Assembly: GCF_051401765.1 (NCBI RefSeq)
Contig: NC_135073.1
Span: forward strand, 8,370,001 to 8,434,000
From: Calliopsis andreniformis
Taxonomy: Eukaryota; Arthropoda; Insecta; Hymenoptera; Andrenidae
Direction of reading: 5' to 3'
DNA length: 64,000 bases
Shown: positions 1 through 12,285 of the stretch, one piece after another
Position numbering within the stretch: the stretch's first letter is position 1
Layout of the letters: every line of letters starts with the position of its first letter
Position numbers and translations under genes: made by a program
Notes under the pieces: model-generated
Told to the model about the DNA's origin: nothing
What the model saw: the letters and a program-made list of their open reading frames with translations, nothing else
Database searches by the model: none

Positions 1-620
1 AGATTCACTTTCCATTTTACGGCTTGTTCCAGACTGAAACTCGCCGTAGAGCGACCTTTTAAGGTGCGGGCGAAAAGCTTTTCGCGCTCGTATATAGGTG
101 CACTAAATCCATTTTATTTGAGCGTCGGGGCAGGTGGGCGGGCGGTCGAGTCGCATGACCCGCATAGGCGTTGCTTAGCCGGTCACCCACAGGTAAGCGC
201 GAAATTTCGTGCTTGAATAGATAGACAGACATATATGCACGAGCGACGGAATGCACGTCCCTAGTTTGCAAACTAATCGACAATTCTCTCCTCCGAGTGT
301 TATATGCATGGCGCGAGGTTTGAAGCGTTGCGGACGGTTGGCCCCGGGCGAGATGCATGCATATTTGGCAGTCGGACAGACTTGTACTCCGCTATGCCTT
401 GTACCAGTAACGGTTCGGTAACGGCCCCGATATGCAAATATATTCATTACGTTCCACGGTCATATCCCCTTTAACTTCCGACAACCGCACTCCTCGCCAA
501 AAACCTCAGTGGTAACGACTTGATCGTTCCATTCGAAAACCGACCCCCTTATCGTTCACCCGGAAATCTTCTGACTTCTAGGATTTCTAGTTGACGGAAA
601 TCGTACTCCTTGCTTCCTTT
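1..620. other. GC-richer noncoding island with an octamer site
   Basis: CpG is frequent in the first 350 bases. Two overlapping minus-strand open frames of 90 and 99 codons resemble no family and are read as chance. A POU-type octamer ATGCAAAT lies at 432-439 and a TGCATGCA palindrome at 354-361. Regulatory DNA is possible, but nothing here proves it. The island is cut by the window start. Confidence 0.55.
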
Positions 621-1015
621 CAATTGCTTTCTTTTTCGAACAATTTTCAAACGCTGATGAGAACTGTGCTAACTTTTCATACTAAAATTATGAGAGTAGA
701 TAAAATAATATAATTTATTAAGAATATTGTACCTATCTATTCTGAAACGACGTTGAATAATATTTAAGAAACAGAGATGGGTAGTAATTCAGTAATGTGT
801 AATTATAATTATGAATCAGTTAATCATTATTAAGAGAAATTTATAGTCATAAATAATTCTTGCAATCTGTAACTGTAAATCAGTAATTTATAATGGAGGA
901 GGTGTGTACAATATTGTTATAACTATTATTAAATTATTCATTTTGAATTTAAATGACACATTTGTGAAAATTCAAACCCTACTAGGATTTTAATTTTTAA
1001 TATCAGCCATCAGGA
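621..1015. other. AT-rich valley, no gene seen
   Basis: This stretch is dominated by TAAT/ATTA words, and CAGTAAT recurs. The TAATTATAATTAT run near 800 could bind homeodomains but is also expected in DNA this rich in A and T. No open frame or RNA gene is supported. Confidence 0.7.
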
Positions 1016-1500
1016 AATTTCGAGGCATGCATTTCAGTATCTCTATTTAAAAGAGACCAAGTTCATCGTCGGTAAAGTGGTCCTCTTTGAACAGGACGAG
1101 CCACTGATTTTCAGATTCCGATTTAGATAAAGTTTCCCGCATGCACATCCGCGTGGATTTTTACATTTCAACTGTGACACTGAATCTGCGGTAGGCGATA
1201 AGAGCAGCGATATCGCGAGCGTTTTTCGTTCAGGCGCATTTTTACCACCGCTGATCCAGTGTCGCTTAATCTACCGCTCTTTTCATGTGACGTGACCGTA
1301 TGCTAAGCAGGAAACTTTAGATCTATTTAAACAGGGCGCAAGGGCGGAGCGAATTCGAGAAAAAATCAAAATCCTTGGATTCGTAATATCCTCGAGTGTA
1401 TTGCGCCAGACGCAACTTGAAATCGCATTCCTTGAATGCTTTCTCTGCCTTCCTATTATTTCCCTATCATTCTTCGTATCTCACGCTGGAAACTTTTGTC
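1016..1500. other. GC-richer noncoding island
   Basis: CpG-containing sequence without a usable open frame. An E2F-like TTTCCCGC lies at 1133-1140 and a Runt-like ACCACCGC follows near 1245. These are single short matches, so an enhancer role is only inferred from the change in composition. Confidence 0.5.
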
Positions 1501-1891
1501 GTTGAGGCATGGAATTGAAGACGTGAAAAGGAATTTGGATATACGACAGTGAAAACAATTTAATTATTTGTTATGCACAGTTCGAGAAATATTCTTAGAA
1601 AGTGTTTCATAATATATTGAGAAAAATGGAAGAATAAGAGTATTTTTTATTAATCTCTGTTAATGGAAGTATCTGATCGAAGTAATTCGATTTGAAGGAC
1701 TGGAAACTCTAGTAAATCACTTCTGTTAAATTCATTGAAAATTATAAAGCAATATAAACATTTTCCACTTGAAAAAGGAATAATTTCAATAATTTTTTGT
1801 AATTAGAATATCGAGGAAGACATATTTGAAATCAAATCAGTATAAGAATATCTGAACAATTTGTGATGTTAAGAGAGAAGAAGAGATTGAA

Positions 1892-1915
1892 ACATTGTAA
1901 ATGACATTGTAAATG
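1892..1915. repeat. Exact 12-bp tandem duplication
   Basis: The word ACATTGTAAATG occurs twice head to tail (1892-1903 and 1904-1915) without mismatch. This looks like a small replication-slippage event. Confidence 0.85.
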
Positions 1916-2970
1916 AAGGTTGAATTAAAAGTTAACTGAGTAATCGTGCAGTGTATGATTAATTCACTGGAAATAATTCTGACTTAAGTGCTTTGGCGCA
2001 TAGAGTATAATATACTGTGTGCAGTTGCAATAGCAGTGTCTCGTGCCAGGATTCTACACAAAGTCCACGAACCCCTCTATTCTTGCTTGAGGCATCGTCT
2101 CAATCCAGGAATATGATTTCCATATTTCCTGAATGTTATGTATCGTTTTATAGAATGTTATTCTCAAGACGCTTATCAGCGCTATATGCTTCCTGTTTTA
2201 GACCGATTACATTAACTTTTGTATAAAGTGAAATTGTTAGCAACTTCAGAAGCTCGTTGCATTTTTAATTTCACAATTACATTAAATAGATATAACTTTG
2301 ATTTTATACAGACAATTATGCAAATACAACCATGAAAATGCAATATTCATATTTGTACAAAATTATATACCTCAACATTTTTTAAATCTATTTTTAAGCA
2401 TGTATTAGATAAAAAGAGGAATTATTTCATTAACTAATGAAATGTCATTGTATCGCACACATTTTCATTCATTTGCACTATAAATGTTTAATTAAACTTT
2501 GTGTTCACTTATAACGTCTTCCTTAACTTCAATTAATTACAAGCGATTGCTTTTCCGTATGATGAAGTTTCCAACTACGATATTCGCACTTGTGAACCTG
2601 ACGATCGAGGATGGAAGTTAATATTACCATAATTTAATACAAACTAACTAAGTTACGTCCCAATTTTCGAAAATAAACATCAATATGAATCCACAAGTTA
2701 TTATTACAATAATCGCAAACACAATAATCTCCACGAGGTTACTGAAATACAGACATGTTTATTTTGCATGTTAATTAAGGGTTCGGTAGGTACTTAAAAA
2801 TTATTCTCTTTGTGTTTCCTTTGTTACCTTAATGACAAGATAAATAAGTTTAGACTTTAGACACTTAAAGATCTTTTGACACTCTTAGCTCATTTCGATT
2901 GCTTTAGCTTTACGCAATTTGAAACTTATCAAACTCCTTAAGAGTTTAGAGAGTTTCACAACTTTCAAGT

Positions 2971-2992
2971 TTCAAAGAATGTTCAAAGAATG
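2971..2992. repeat. Exact 11-bp tandem duplication
   Basis: TTCAAAGAATG is repeated at 2971-2981 and 2982-2992 inside a stretch of related AAGTTTCAAA words. It is a short slippage repeat. Confidence 0.8.
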
Positions 2993-3995
2993 AATTCTAC
3001 ACAATTTATAAACTACAATCATTTATGGAAAAGTGCCAATTGAAATAAGAATACTTATTTATGACCTTCTGTCATTAATAATATTGATTGAAATTAAATT
3101 AATGCCTATGGAATATTTCGAACTAAAGAAAACAGATGAATAAAACGCAAAATTATTTTAATGTTAGCAGAGAAAAGAACAAGATATACCAATGTCTATT
3201 TTAAAAAGGAAACTAAACCTACATGCAATACAGGCACAAGTAAAATTTTCAATTTTATTTAAAGTTTCAAAATCCCAACAACTTTTGAGAGTTCGTAAGA
3301 CTTCCTAAACTTTTAAGGTCGTCGATACTCCGAAGATTTGAATAACATTGGAGGTATTCTAAAGTTTGAGAGAAAGCGATTGAAGGTATCAAACACAACG
3401 CATCGAATTTCCATTACTAAAAACACAAATGCATACAATGTCACAAGTAGTCTTTAATACTATACACAAAGACAAGTAACTGTTAATACTTAAATTTCAT
3501 AATGCTTTACTCAATACTTGTGTCAATGTAAAGCATCAAAAGTTTCTGTAATCTTATAAGTTTATCTTGTATAATGTATTACAGAATATTGCTCACATTT
3601 CTAAGAATACACATACTTAGTTTCAACTGCAAGTATACAAAAAAGGAAAGTACACAAGTAAATAAAGATTAGATACGACGTGTCTGATTCAATACGACTC
3701 TCACCTACTTGTTCGTATACGCAAAGTACTTTTATTATAATCCTGCCTCACTACATTTTCCTCAAACAGTTAGCCAGTACACGAGAATTTTCAACGCAGT
3801 TTCAATTAAACAATGGTCAAATTAACGGGATCTTCACAAAGATACAGAAACTCATTTCCTATTCTGTTCACGATTCTACCATTACACTACTGCTTGCCCC
3901 CTTAAGGAAAGTTTCACATTTCCTCTCCCACGCGAAACGAAAGACACCTTTTACATAACGAAGATCAAAAAATTTGTTCAATACTACATCATCAT

Positions 3996-4930
3996 AATTC
4001 CTTGTCTCTAAGTTAACCAAAAACTACCCATTAAATCCACTTTAGAGTAAACAACACTCCCACTTGCTACATCCTCCGAAGACGTCGAGTAAATCCTCGA
4101 AGGTTCCATGTACGTAATTATAAGCCTCCCCGAGGATATTGCAGTCACTTCCAGACGATCCACGCTTTCGTTACATTTTCGAAGCTTCATTTATTGCTGC
4201 AGCGTCGGGGCAGAGGCTGGAAGCCTTATCTACATCCCTGCTTCTCACCGTTCCGATCTTGGCCGGTTGGAGGGAAGTCAGTGTGTGCAGAAAGGGATCC
4301 TTCCCAAGCTGCTGCCTGTCCTAAGGGAGTTTCGACTAATTTCCCGTAGATCCAAGTCGAAATAGACCGTTAACACCCTGGTGGGAGTGTAGGACGGACT
4401 CTGTAGCAAGGGAACGTAAGTTGGCAGAGCAACGAAGACGGAGGAGACGAAGATGGGGGCTGATGTTCGTGCAGGGACGAGGAGAGAGCGATGAAGAGAG
4501 GCGCGAGAAAGGGAGAGGTATTCGTACAATGGCGAAGAAAGGAGAGACAGGAAGTTGCGAGAAGGAGGATGGTAAAAGTAAGAAAGGGCTGGCAGTCTGG
4601 AGTCAAACAGCGACTTGCCCCTTTTGATCTCTTCTCGTCCGTCCTCTTGCCTAGCTTTGTCGGCGCGCTTCTCTCCCGTATACCTTGTAACAGCCGGAAA
4701 TTTGGAAACTTGACATGACAGAGCAGATCGACGCGGTTCTTGAAGGAACACTTTGGAATTTCTCCACCGGACACCAGTTCGAGGAAAATCGTCCTACCGT
4801 GTAACCCCGTTGTCACGTCACTACCCTTTTCCTAATCTACGTTCTGTGATAGTCCTATTTTTCTCGAAAGTTTACTGGCGGGTTTGTTGCTACGCTTCTT
4901 TGATCGCCGCGGAGTTTCTTTCGTTACTCT
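3996..4930. other. GC-richer island with strand-biased purine tract
   Basis: From about 4395 to 4575 the plus strand is rich in GAGAG/GAAGAAG purine words. This removes stops and creates overlapping minus-strand open frames of 157 codons (4278-4751) and 148 codons (4370-4816), plus two plus-strand frames. The predicted peptides are rich in Ser, Leu and Pro, or Arg, Glu and Lys, as expected from simple sequence. I do not call a gene. GAGA-type factor binding is possible. Confidence 0.6.
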
Positions 4931-6195
4931 TCCAAGTTTAAGTAGTACACATCAATTATAAGTGATTCGTACCAGTAGTATTGGTCAAAATTTGGGAATC
5001 CGACTTGAATGAGTTTAGGATATTGCACGAATAAATTTCTTCTAACTTATGATAAAAAACTTATTTCAGTACTTCATGAAACATAGCTGATGTTTATATT
5101 GTCTAAGACTACTGTGGTGTATTGTTTTCTCTGATTTCCAGCATTCACATTTAATTCTTTAGATTTACAAATTAAAATATCTTTATTATTTGAACATACT
5201 ATTTTAATAAGCTCCTGTGAACAAATATGGCAGTCACTATGCATAGATCTAATTATTCAATGCATTCAAAAACCTTAGAAAAATATTTATAAACATTTGA
5301 AGCAATACTGTACTAGCGAATAGTGCTTTTCAGCAATCACCGTGTAAAGTTATGAAGCGCTCTATATTCATATAAATACTATACGAATGAATTATTGTAG
5401 CCACAAAGATGTATAACTACCGCACGTAAAAAAATACACCAAATAAAATTTTATTCGCGAAACTTCCCAGGAAGCGGCAGTTAAAAATTTGTTGAGTAAG
5501 TAAACGTATATTCGAGTACCTATGTCTTGACAAGAGACATTATCCAGAACTTGTTAGTTTTGTTTGTGCTTGCAGCGACGACGTGGTAGGAAGTCATACA
5601 ACAAGTCTTTGTAATTTATTCTTTTGAAAACCTAATAACCTACAATTCCCCTATTGTAGGAATTGTTAGATTTCGTTTCTATTGTTACATGTACAATGAT
5701 GGTTTATAAATTAAAGACGGATGAGCTGACTGTAACGTTTCAAAAAATTTAATTGCCTGAGTAATGCTATTATTCATTTCTCGTTGCTTGAAATAATTTA
5801 GAACACAACTTTTCGACATAATTGAAACAAATTAACAGTGCAATCGGAAACCTTAAACTAATACAGAAGACATAATGAGGAAATTTGTGTGAAATACCTG
5901 CTGTACCTCACAGCAGATAAATTGCAAAATTATAAAGACATAGTAAGCGATATTAAAAGTTTTTAAAATACAACAAGTAGGAAAGCAAATGAACCAAAGA
6001 ATCGAAGAACTCAAGAATGTACTACTTTAAATAATATCCTATTATTAAACACACATGATCCATCATAGTTCTAAATTAATAATACTATCAAATGAATACA
6101 GTTAATTTACTTAAAATAATATCTAAAATAGTATTACTTCAGATGTTATGCATAAAATTCTTCTCTGCTAAAGAAACTCATTTCACAAAGTTCCT
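4931..6195. other. AT-rich valley, no gene seen
   Basis: No open frame over 60 codons lies wholly in this stretch and no RNA gene is recognisable. The palindromic AAATAAAATTTTATT near 5440 is the only local symmetry noticed, and it is unremarkable at this base composition. Confidence 0.7.
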
Positions 6196-7085
6196 CTTTC
6201 AACAAGATGTAGGTATTCGTTCGTCTCAAAAAATTCCAGCAGATGATACGACGACTGCTCACTAGTTTTCCTCGAACGCACCCTCGAAATTAGACACATC
6301 GTAGCCGAGTCGTGTCGTCGATAAACGGGACCCTACACAGTCATTGTCGTTCGATTAACCTTTCCCTCTTAGCCGGCCGAGTTTTCATTTTCAAATTCAC
6401 ACAGAGGACTTTCTGTCCCGTCCTTCTCCCCTGAATCGCATCGTCGTCGATTCTTCTCGTTCTTACCTCGCCCGCGCCTCCTCCCCTTTATTTCAATACC
6501 GCGCCATTGTACGTACGCATAACCGTCGCTGCAATAACACGGCGAGGCAACGGAGGGAGAGAAAGAGAAAGCGCCATGCCTCGTATACCCCGAGGAAGAG
6601 ACTGAGCTTTATAATGGCACGATGGAAACACAATGGCACCCATTCTACCTTTCTACCTCGTCCATCGTCCTCGGTTGCCCCAGACCCTCCCCCCTTCACC
6701 TCCGTGTCCTTAGACCCTCTCCCGTCCACCTGTGCACCTGGAAACTTTGCATAAATATACTATAACTATTGTTTCGCGAGAACCATTCGTGGCAGTGTGC
6801 CTGGTTATTTATCGTTGTGGGTTAATGAATTTCCCCCTTCAGTCTCGATTTATTGGCTAATCCGCCTCGCTCGCCGCGTGAATAAGTTGTCGTGACTCTC
6901 TCTTTCTCTCACTTCCTCCCTCTTTGTCCATCCCTCTCTGGGAGCACGTCAGCAGAAGAAATCGGTCGAGGGGAATGGAGAGTTCACCGCAGGAAGGATA
7001 TCGGCGTGTCAATCAATGGCCTTATTATTAAACCTCCTTTATAAGATGTCTGAGAGGAGTAGGGTGGACGCACGAGGTGGAATAT
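6196..7085. other. GC-richer island with purine and pyrimidine tracts
   Basis: Pyrimidine-rich segments (about 6410-6480, 6640-6730 and 6895-6945) flank a GAGAGAAAGAG tract near 6556. A 78-codon minus-strand frame (6493-6729) reads through these tracts and is treated as chance. TGGCAGTGTG at 6789-6798 resembles the miR-34 5' end but has no hairpin partner. Confidence 0.55.
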
Positions 7086-7800
7086 TATTCTGAGACTGAG
7101 ACAGTTTTGATTTGGATCTTAAGGGATTTTTAGTTTCATAATGATGATCGAACTGACATTGGTTTGCTTTAATTCTAGGTGTTATTTATTTGCCATGTTG
7201 GTATCAAATTTGTTCAAGAAAATTCTCAAGAAGAACTTGCCAAATCTAACGTAATATTTTAAGAATACAGTACATTAATAATAATTACATTCACATTCGA
7301 ACTTTTTCAAGTATTTGAAAACATGAAAATTTTAATACTAGATACCTTAGTGATTTCAATGTTTAAAATTTGTTTAATTTAAATATTTGGAAATTTCAAT
7401 GTTTGACATTTTTAATATACCTAATTGAAAATTTTACAATTTGAATACTTAAGTATTTAACAATTTCCACACCCTCAAATCTTTCAAGGAACTTATATAG
7501 TGAATATAATAGTCTCCTCCAACTCTACTGTACATAGACCTAAATATGCCTGAACTTTGTTAATATATTGCAGTCTACACCGAAAAGAAATCAATGAGAA
7601 CGACCTATCAAGAAAAAACGATATTACTTCTTTGAATAAATTTACTTATTTAAAATATTCCAGCATTCACCTAATGAAACATTATTCAACAACGCGAGCA
7701 ACGTCAAAAATCCAGTGGCCCTATTTTGAAAAAATAAGGGGAGCTTTTAAGCTAATGAAAAGCACCAGTCACGTATAAAACGACAAAAAATTATGGAGCA
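7086..7800. other. AT-rich valley with degenerate repeats
   Basis: No gene is supported. A 73-codon plus-strand frame (7557-7778) is compositionally like the rest of the valley. The stretch 7290-7490 carries the repeat listed next. Confidence 0.65.
7290..7490. repeat. Degenerate AT-rich repeat block
   Basis: ATTTCAATGTTT occurs exactly twice (7353-7364 and 7393-7404), among related words such as AAATATTTGGAA and AATACTTAAGTATTT. The segment at 7350-7372 closely matches 54284-54307, so it belongs to a dispersed family within this window. Confidence 0.6.
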
Positions 7801-8355
7801 GTCGTTAATCAAGAATTATTCAATTGTGAAATTACAGTCACAGACGCCTTGCATTTTTCTTTCTATCCTACAATTGTAACAATAGGTCTTGCAAGTCATT
7901 TTACCATTACCCTAATCAAAACGACCCAGTCACAGACGACTTGCTGGCAACATGCAATATTCTGCATTCACGTATCGGCCATAAAAACTTACGGAGTGGC
8001 ACGGTCATGTAATGGTCGATTGAGATATTTCGCATCATCACTGACCGCAAGAATATTTCCTCTTTTTACGATATTGGACGTTGTTCTGTTACATACTTCT
8101 TGGAACGGCCCATAAAGTAGCATAAAAACCGAGGCCTTAATAAAACGGCAGCCCCATAGTTTCCCGCCGAACGTGATTTTCCTTCCCCCGAAACCGAGAA
8201 GGAATATTGGCGAAAGTGGTGAAAGAAGGAGGAGTAGAATCCTCTTCTGTGCTCGTGAAGAGACCAAAGAGAAAGCTTGATAGGCAGACAGCCTGACGAT
8301 AGTTTCCCAACAGTGGATTCCATTGGCGCCAATCTACCATTGGCGGAAAGGAATC
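7801..8355. other. GC-richer island, enhancer-like
   Basis: Moderately CpG-rich sequence with short overlapping open frames on both strands (67-92 codons) and no recognisable protein. It contains several CATAAA/AATAAAA words, listed next, and a direct repeat of the 18-mer at 7835-7852 again at 7927-7944 with one mismatch. Confidence 0.5.
7979..8146. promoter_or_regulatory. Cluster of Caudal/posterior-Hox-like sites
   Basis: CCATAAAA (7979-7986), CATAAA (8111-8116), CATAAAAAC (8121-8129) and TTAATAAAAC (8137-8146) match the TTTATG/TTTATTA class bound by Caudal and Abd-B-type homeodomains when read on the minus strand. Three fall within 36 bases in GC-richer DNA. Function is inferred only from this clustering. 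Confidence 0.25.
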
Positions 8356-8850
8356 ACCAAGGGAAATGAATTAAATAATACCAAAAAATTATGACATAGG
8401 ATATTAAATAATAGAAAGAAACACTCTAGGACATTCTTCATTAATCTTATTGACTAAATTAACCTTTCTGATAGAAAAGGCATGCACATATGTCTAGAAA
8501 AAATAATCAAGCATTTACAAAAACATATGTAGTCACTCCAGGTCACTATATGTGTTAAAATCAAAGGGAATAAGCAAAATTTAATTTCAGAAACTAAAAA
8601 TAAAGCAGATGTTAGGAATGATACACCACTGAAGTTTTTATAATTAACTAATATTCTGTGTCGATATATCTCTAGAAAAGAGGAACATACTTTCCCATTT
8701 GTTATTTCTACTTGTCTACTGTAACAATTAAGGTGAACCCATGGATGAGTTGCAATGGTAAATTCTAATTCTAAAAACTAAAAAAGAATTATATAATTGA
8801 CATGAATTACTACAATCATTAAGGTGGTTTCTAATTTACTTTCCCAACAG
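8356..8850. other. AT-rich valley, no gene seen
   Basis: AT-rich with scattered poly-A words. No open frame or structured RNA is supported. Confidence 0.65.
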
Positions 8851-9060
8851 CACACGTTAATTCTGAAGTAACTATCTATCGACCATGGCCAACGCAGCTT
8901 AACTTTAGTAATCTGTCGCGAACCGGTGCTTTCTGAGCGGCAATGGTCGCTGGCTGTTCTTTTGTATCTAGATGAAGCAGCGAGGTCATAGTCTACGCAA
9001 CTGGGACAGTCGCTAGGCGAAGAAACTAGTTTAAGGGACTTAAATTGAAACTGCTCTTAT
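8851..9060. other. Small GC-richer island
   Basis: About 200 bases with CpG and an AACCGGT word near 8924 that partly matches the Grainyhead consensus. Too short and stop-containing for a coding call. Confidence 0.4.
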
Positions 9061-10030
9061 CTTTATTTTACCCTGCAAGAAAGCAACTTATTAGAAGTCC
9101 CCAGTGTATTGAGATGTTAAATACTAGTAGAAAATTGGTTTAATCTTAGGGCATTTGTTTGAAAGAATAATAATGCTAGTGATACTGTAAATAGTTGCTA
9201 CGTATACCGTGAAATGAAATAGGACAAGTTGTACTAGTTACTGGAAAATTAATATAAATTTCAGGCTAGCAAAATATTAAGTTTCAAGTTTTATAGTTAG
9301 AAGTTTCTTTAATATTAATATTAATATAGCACTGATCAGTTTTAAGGTGGAAGCACACAAATACCAAACTTTGCACGATATAATTAAGAAACTTCAATGA
9401 CAGCTATTATACACTGTACACATTCTGTTGGAGAACAGCGAAGTCAGTAAGTTCTATTCGAAACTTATTAAAATTAAACGTGCATAGTTGAAATGTCGAA
9501 GAATAATACTGACACTCTGACCGCACCTAGAAACTCATTTCGCTAAGCAAAGATTGTGATTAGACTCGGTTGACAACTATTCGGATATAAATTGAAGAAA
9601 ATATTTTGTTGTAATTACCTCAATGTAAAGATTTAAGATAATATTAAGAAAACCTTACATTTGACTTTTCTTTAATGTGCTGTTTCTAATTTTGTTTCTT
9701 ACTAACTCTAACTCTATTCACAAGTATTAAGCAAATATTTGTGCAGGTATATTATTTGTTCTATATCGAACAATTTTTCAATAAAATTGATAAACCATGA
9801 GTTAAATAATCCTGAAAATTATGACCTAAATTTAAAATTGTTTGAAAATTGTTAAACGAATTCTCTTCCACTCTTATACACATATATAATGTATTTCTAA
9901 CATGATTTGTTTTAAAAATGGAATAATTGTGCTTCAATGATTTCCTAGCGACATAACTTAAGTACATTCCATTTTTCCAAAAGTACTCAAGTATTCAAAT
10001 ACTTATAAACGGCAATATAAGGGTAAGCAC
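9061..10030. other. AT-rich valley with short AATATT microsatellite
   Basis: A (AATATT) run of nearly three units lies at 9311-9327. A 68-codon minus-strand frame (9761-9967) is not recognisable. Nothing else is supported. Confidence 0.65.
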
Positions 10031-10330
10031 TATGCAATCCTTTCTGTTTAAGGAGATCTATCGTGAAAAGGAAGCCTGTCGTTGCTTCGGTTTCTCTATT
10101 TTCAGCGTGTTAATTGTTAGTACTCAGAGGCCGCGCACGTGCTGGAAACGCTTGGCTATTCATGCAAACAGTTTTCGGAAGTTTAATCGGCGCATCCGTC
10201 GGCTGCACCGTATGGTCGTCCGTTCGGAGTTCATGCGAACAACCTAGGGACGAGGACAAGAACAAAGAGGAAGGGAGAGACCACTGGCGACCGGAAACAG
10301 AAGGCAGAGTCGAAGAAAAAGAAGAAAAGA
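10031..10330. other. GC-richer island with CACGTG
   Basis: A palindromic E-box CACGTG lies at 10136-10141. A pyrimidine run ending in TTTTCAG at about 10092-10104 looks like a splice acceptor, but the following frames stop or encode nothing recognisable, so no exon is called. Overlapping open frames of 71-99 codons occur on both strands. Confidence 0.5.
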
Positions 10331-10860
10331 TACATATTTCGAGGAATATTCTTCTCTGCAAAATTTAATAAATTGAGATAGTTGACATAGGTTGAAAGAA
10401 ATAACTTTCTGGTATAGGTATTTGATTGATGATTTTGTTCTTTTCGCTGCAAAGTACTGATCATGTTAATGTAAAATAATATTTTAATGACTCTGTCTAA
10501 TACAAACAACTTTGGAAATTTAGTCCTCAAATTTCAGGAAATCGTTCCTAGGTTTTTCCAAAATATACCACAGATCTACTTCAAGATTAGTTGTAGGTTG
10601 AGTATATTTCTATAAAAGTGTGAAATCTCTTGGGAATAGAATTTTTTATCCACTCTATTAAGAGGTTGACTATAAGTCGATGTTAAATATCTGTAGCACG
10701 ATTTTAATATAAAATTGATCTAAACCTCGTAAATAATGCAAAGTAAACTTCGTAAATTGTCCTGCTGTATAAAGACTACTCAGAATGAATTATACAAAAT
10801 AGAATAAAGAATAGAAATGATACAGAATAGGTAACGATAATAAAAGTGAATACTAATGCT
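10331..10860. other. AT-rich valley, no gene seen
   Basis: No supported gene. Short slippage-like words (AATAGAATAAAGAATAGAA near 10800) are the only local repetition. Confidence 0.65.
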
Positions 10861-11620
10861 ATGCAAAGGAAGCACACGAATGAGAGGCAGAGAAAGAGGA
10901 GATAGGTCGACACGAAGGAGAAAAATCAAAGACTAGGGGAACGGGCGCAGCGAGACGGAGAGAAAAGTTGTTATCTGGCTCACAGGTGGTGATAAGACCG
11001 CGATTTGTTTTCACGTGAGGTTCCTAGGCATAGATTAAAACTGTTTAAGCCCCGGTCATCCCAGGAGGCGCCGTTTCTACATGAGTTTAATCTAACCTCA
11101 CTGTTCCCCCGTGGTATCCATCCTCTATCGTTCCAATTTCACCTATCCCCGCGAACGTATTAAATCCTTTTATAAATGCTCTCCAAACGAGTTTCGAAAG
11201 AGGAAGAACTTTATCCCTGCGTAACCTTAAAAAAAAGAAGAGGAAGCAGGGTCAGAAACAAAGCGAATAACACGGTTTCATGTAAACGTACTATTGAGGC
11301 TCGGAGATTAATCGAATATGTGGTTTCTGCTGAAAACGTTGCAAGTTGAGTCCATAGAACAAACTTCTATTCCTATTTTCCATACAATTAACACGAATTA
11401 GCAGTTCCAATGCGATTTCGCTGGAATTTTACAGGCTGTTTAGAAACTACGCTTGCATGCGACCAACAACCCGCTCGCTTTGAGGAAATTCGGTTGATAC
11501 GCACGCACGTGGACTATCAGCGACTTGTCTTATCGGTCAAATTCCGTTTTAGCCTATGGTAATGAGGGTACCAATACTGCTAACCTAATGGTAGCGTTGG
11601 TTCGTTCACTGTAAATAGGA
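10861..11620. other. GC-richer noncoding island
   Basis: CpG-retaining sequence with CACGTG words near 11014 and 11507, and no open frame over 60 codons. The lack of long frames together with the motif content favours regulatory over coding sequence. Confidence 0.5.
10971..10995. promoter_or_regulatory. GATA / E-box / GATA composite
   Basis: TTATC (10971-10975), CAGGTG (10983-10988) and GATAA (10991-10995) form two inverted GATA cores around an E-box within 25 bases. GATA and bHLH or Snail-type factors commonly share enhancers. Occupancy here is inference. Confidence 0.3.
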
Positions 11621-12285
11621 TTTTGTATTCCTTGGTGTTCACGACTACTGAATTAGTTTGACGTAATTGGATGCAATGTAAAAGAATAATACATTAAAAT
11701 CTGTAAATTGTTTTCAAAGTCAACCAACGAATAATAAAAATATTTAATTCAATGTGTGAAAGTCCATTTGATATCTATGATTCAACGTAATTGGCAATTG
11801 TTGGAAAGTCTTAAATGAATAAATGGAAATGACAATGGAGTAAGGAAACGATCGAAGGATAATTTCAGTCCTTAACTCTTCCCACACCCATTTCCTCAAT
11901 CGCATAGGTAAAATCGATACGACGATGCGCAAGGGATGTTTCCAATTATCGTTAACTATCGGCATGCCCGAGATATATCGTATCGCAATCACGCGCCCAT
12001 GTACGCCTTAATGTAACTAATGAGACCTGCTCTCCACTTTTACGACCAAATTCATGCTGCTTTCTCCTGAATAATATCACACCACATTTTTGTTCATTTC
12101 AGAAACTCTCCAGAGATGCGCTATATTTATCATTTACAATGCAGTAGATGCTCATTTTAGCTTTTCTCAGCTTTTATATACGAATAAAATTGCAAAATTA
12201 AATAATACAATTTTTAAATATTAGTCATTGCAACGTTAGTGTATATTTTTACGCTGTGATTAAATACTGAAACAGGAAGGAGCAT
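11621..12285. other. Mixed-composition noncoding stretch
   Basis: Mostly AT-rich, with a CpG-containing core at about 11870-12010 that includes ATCGATA and repeated TATCG words. An 82-codon minus-strand frame (11744-11992) spans the core but resembles no family. Confidence 0.5.

Larger units (their letters stand above)
1501..3995. other. Long AT-rich valley, no gene seen
   Basis: About 2.5 kb of AT-rich DNA. Plus-strand open frames at 2017-2226 (69 codons) and 3680-3958 (92 codons) have no recognisable motif. From about 2860 to 3400 there are loosely repeated AAGTTT/TTTGAA words typical of degenerate simple sequence. Two exact short tandem duplications are listed separately. Confidence 0.7.

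Noticed and set aside
4278..4816. 157- and 148-codon minus-strand frames
   Set aside because: They overlap in different phases and translate the complement of a GA-rich tract.
6789..6798. miR-34-like 5' word TGGCAGTGTG
   Set aside because: The match ends after ten bases and no complementary arm lies nearby.
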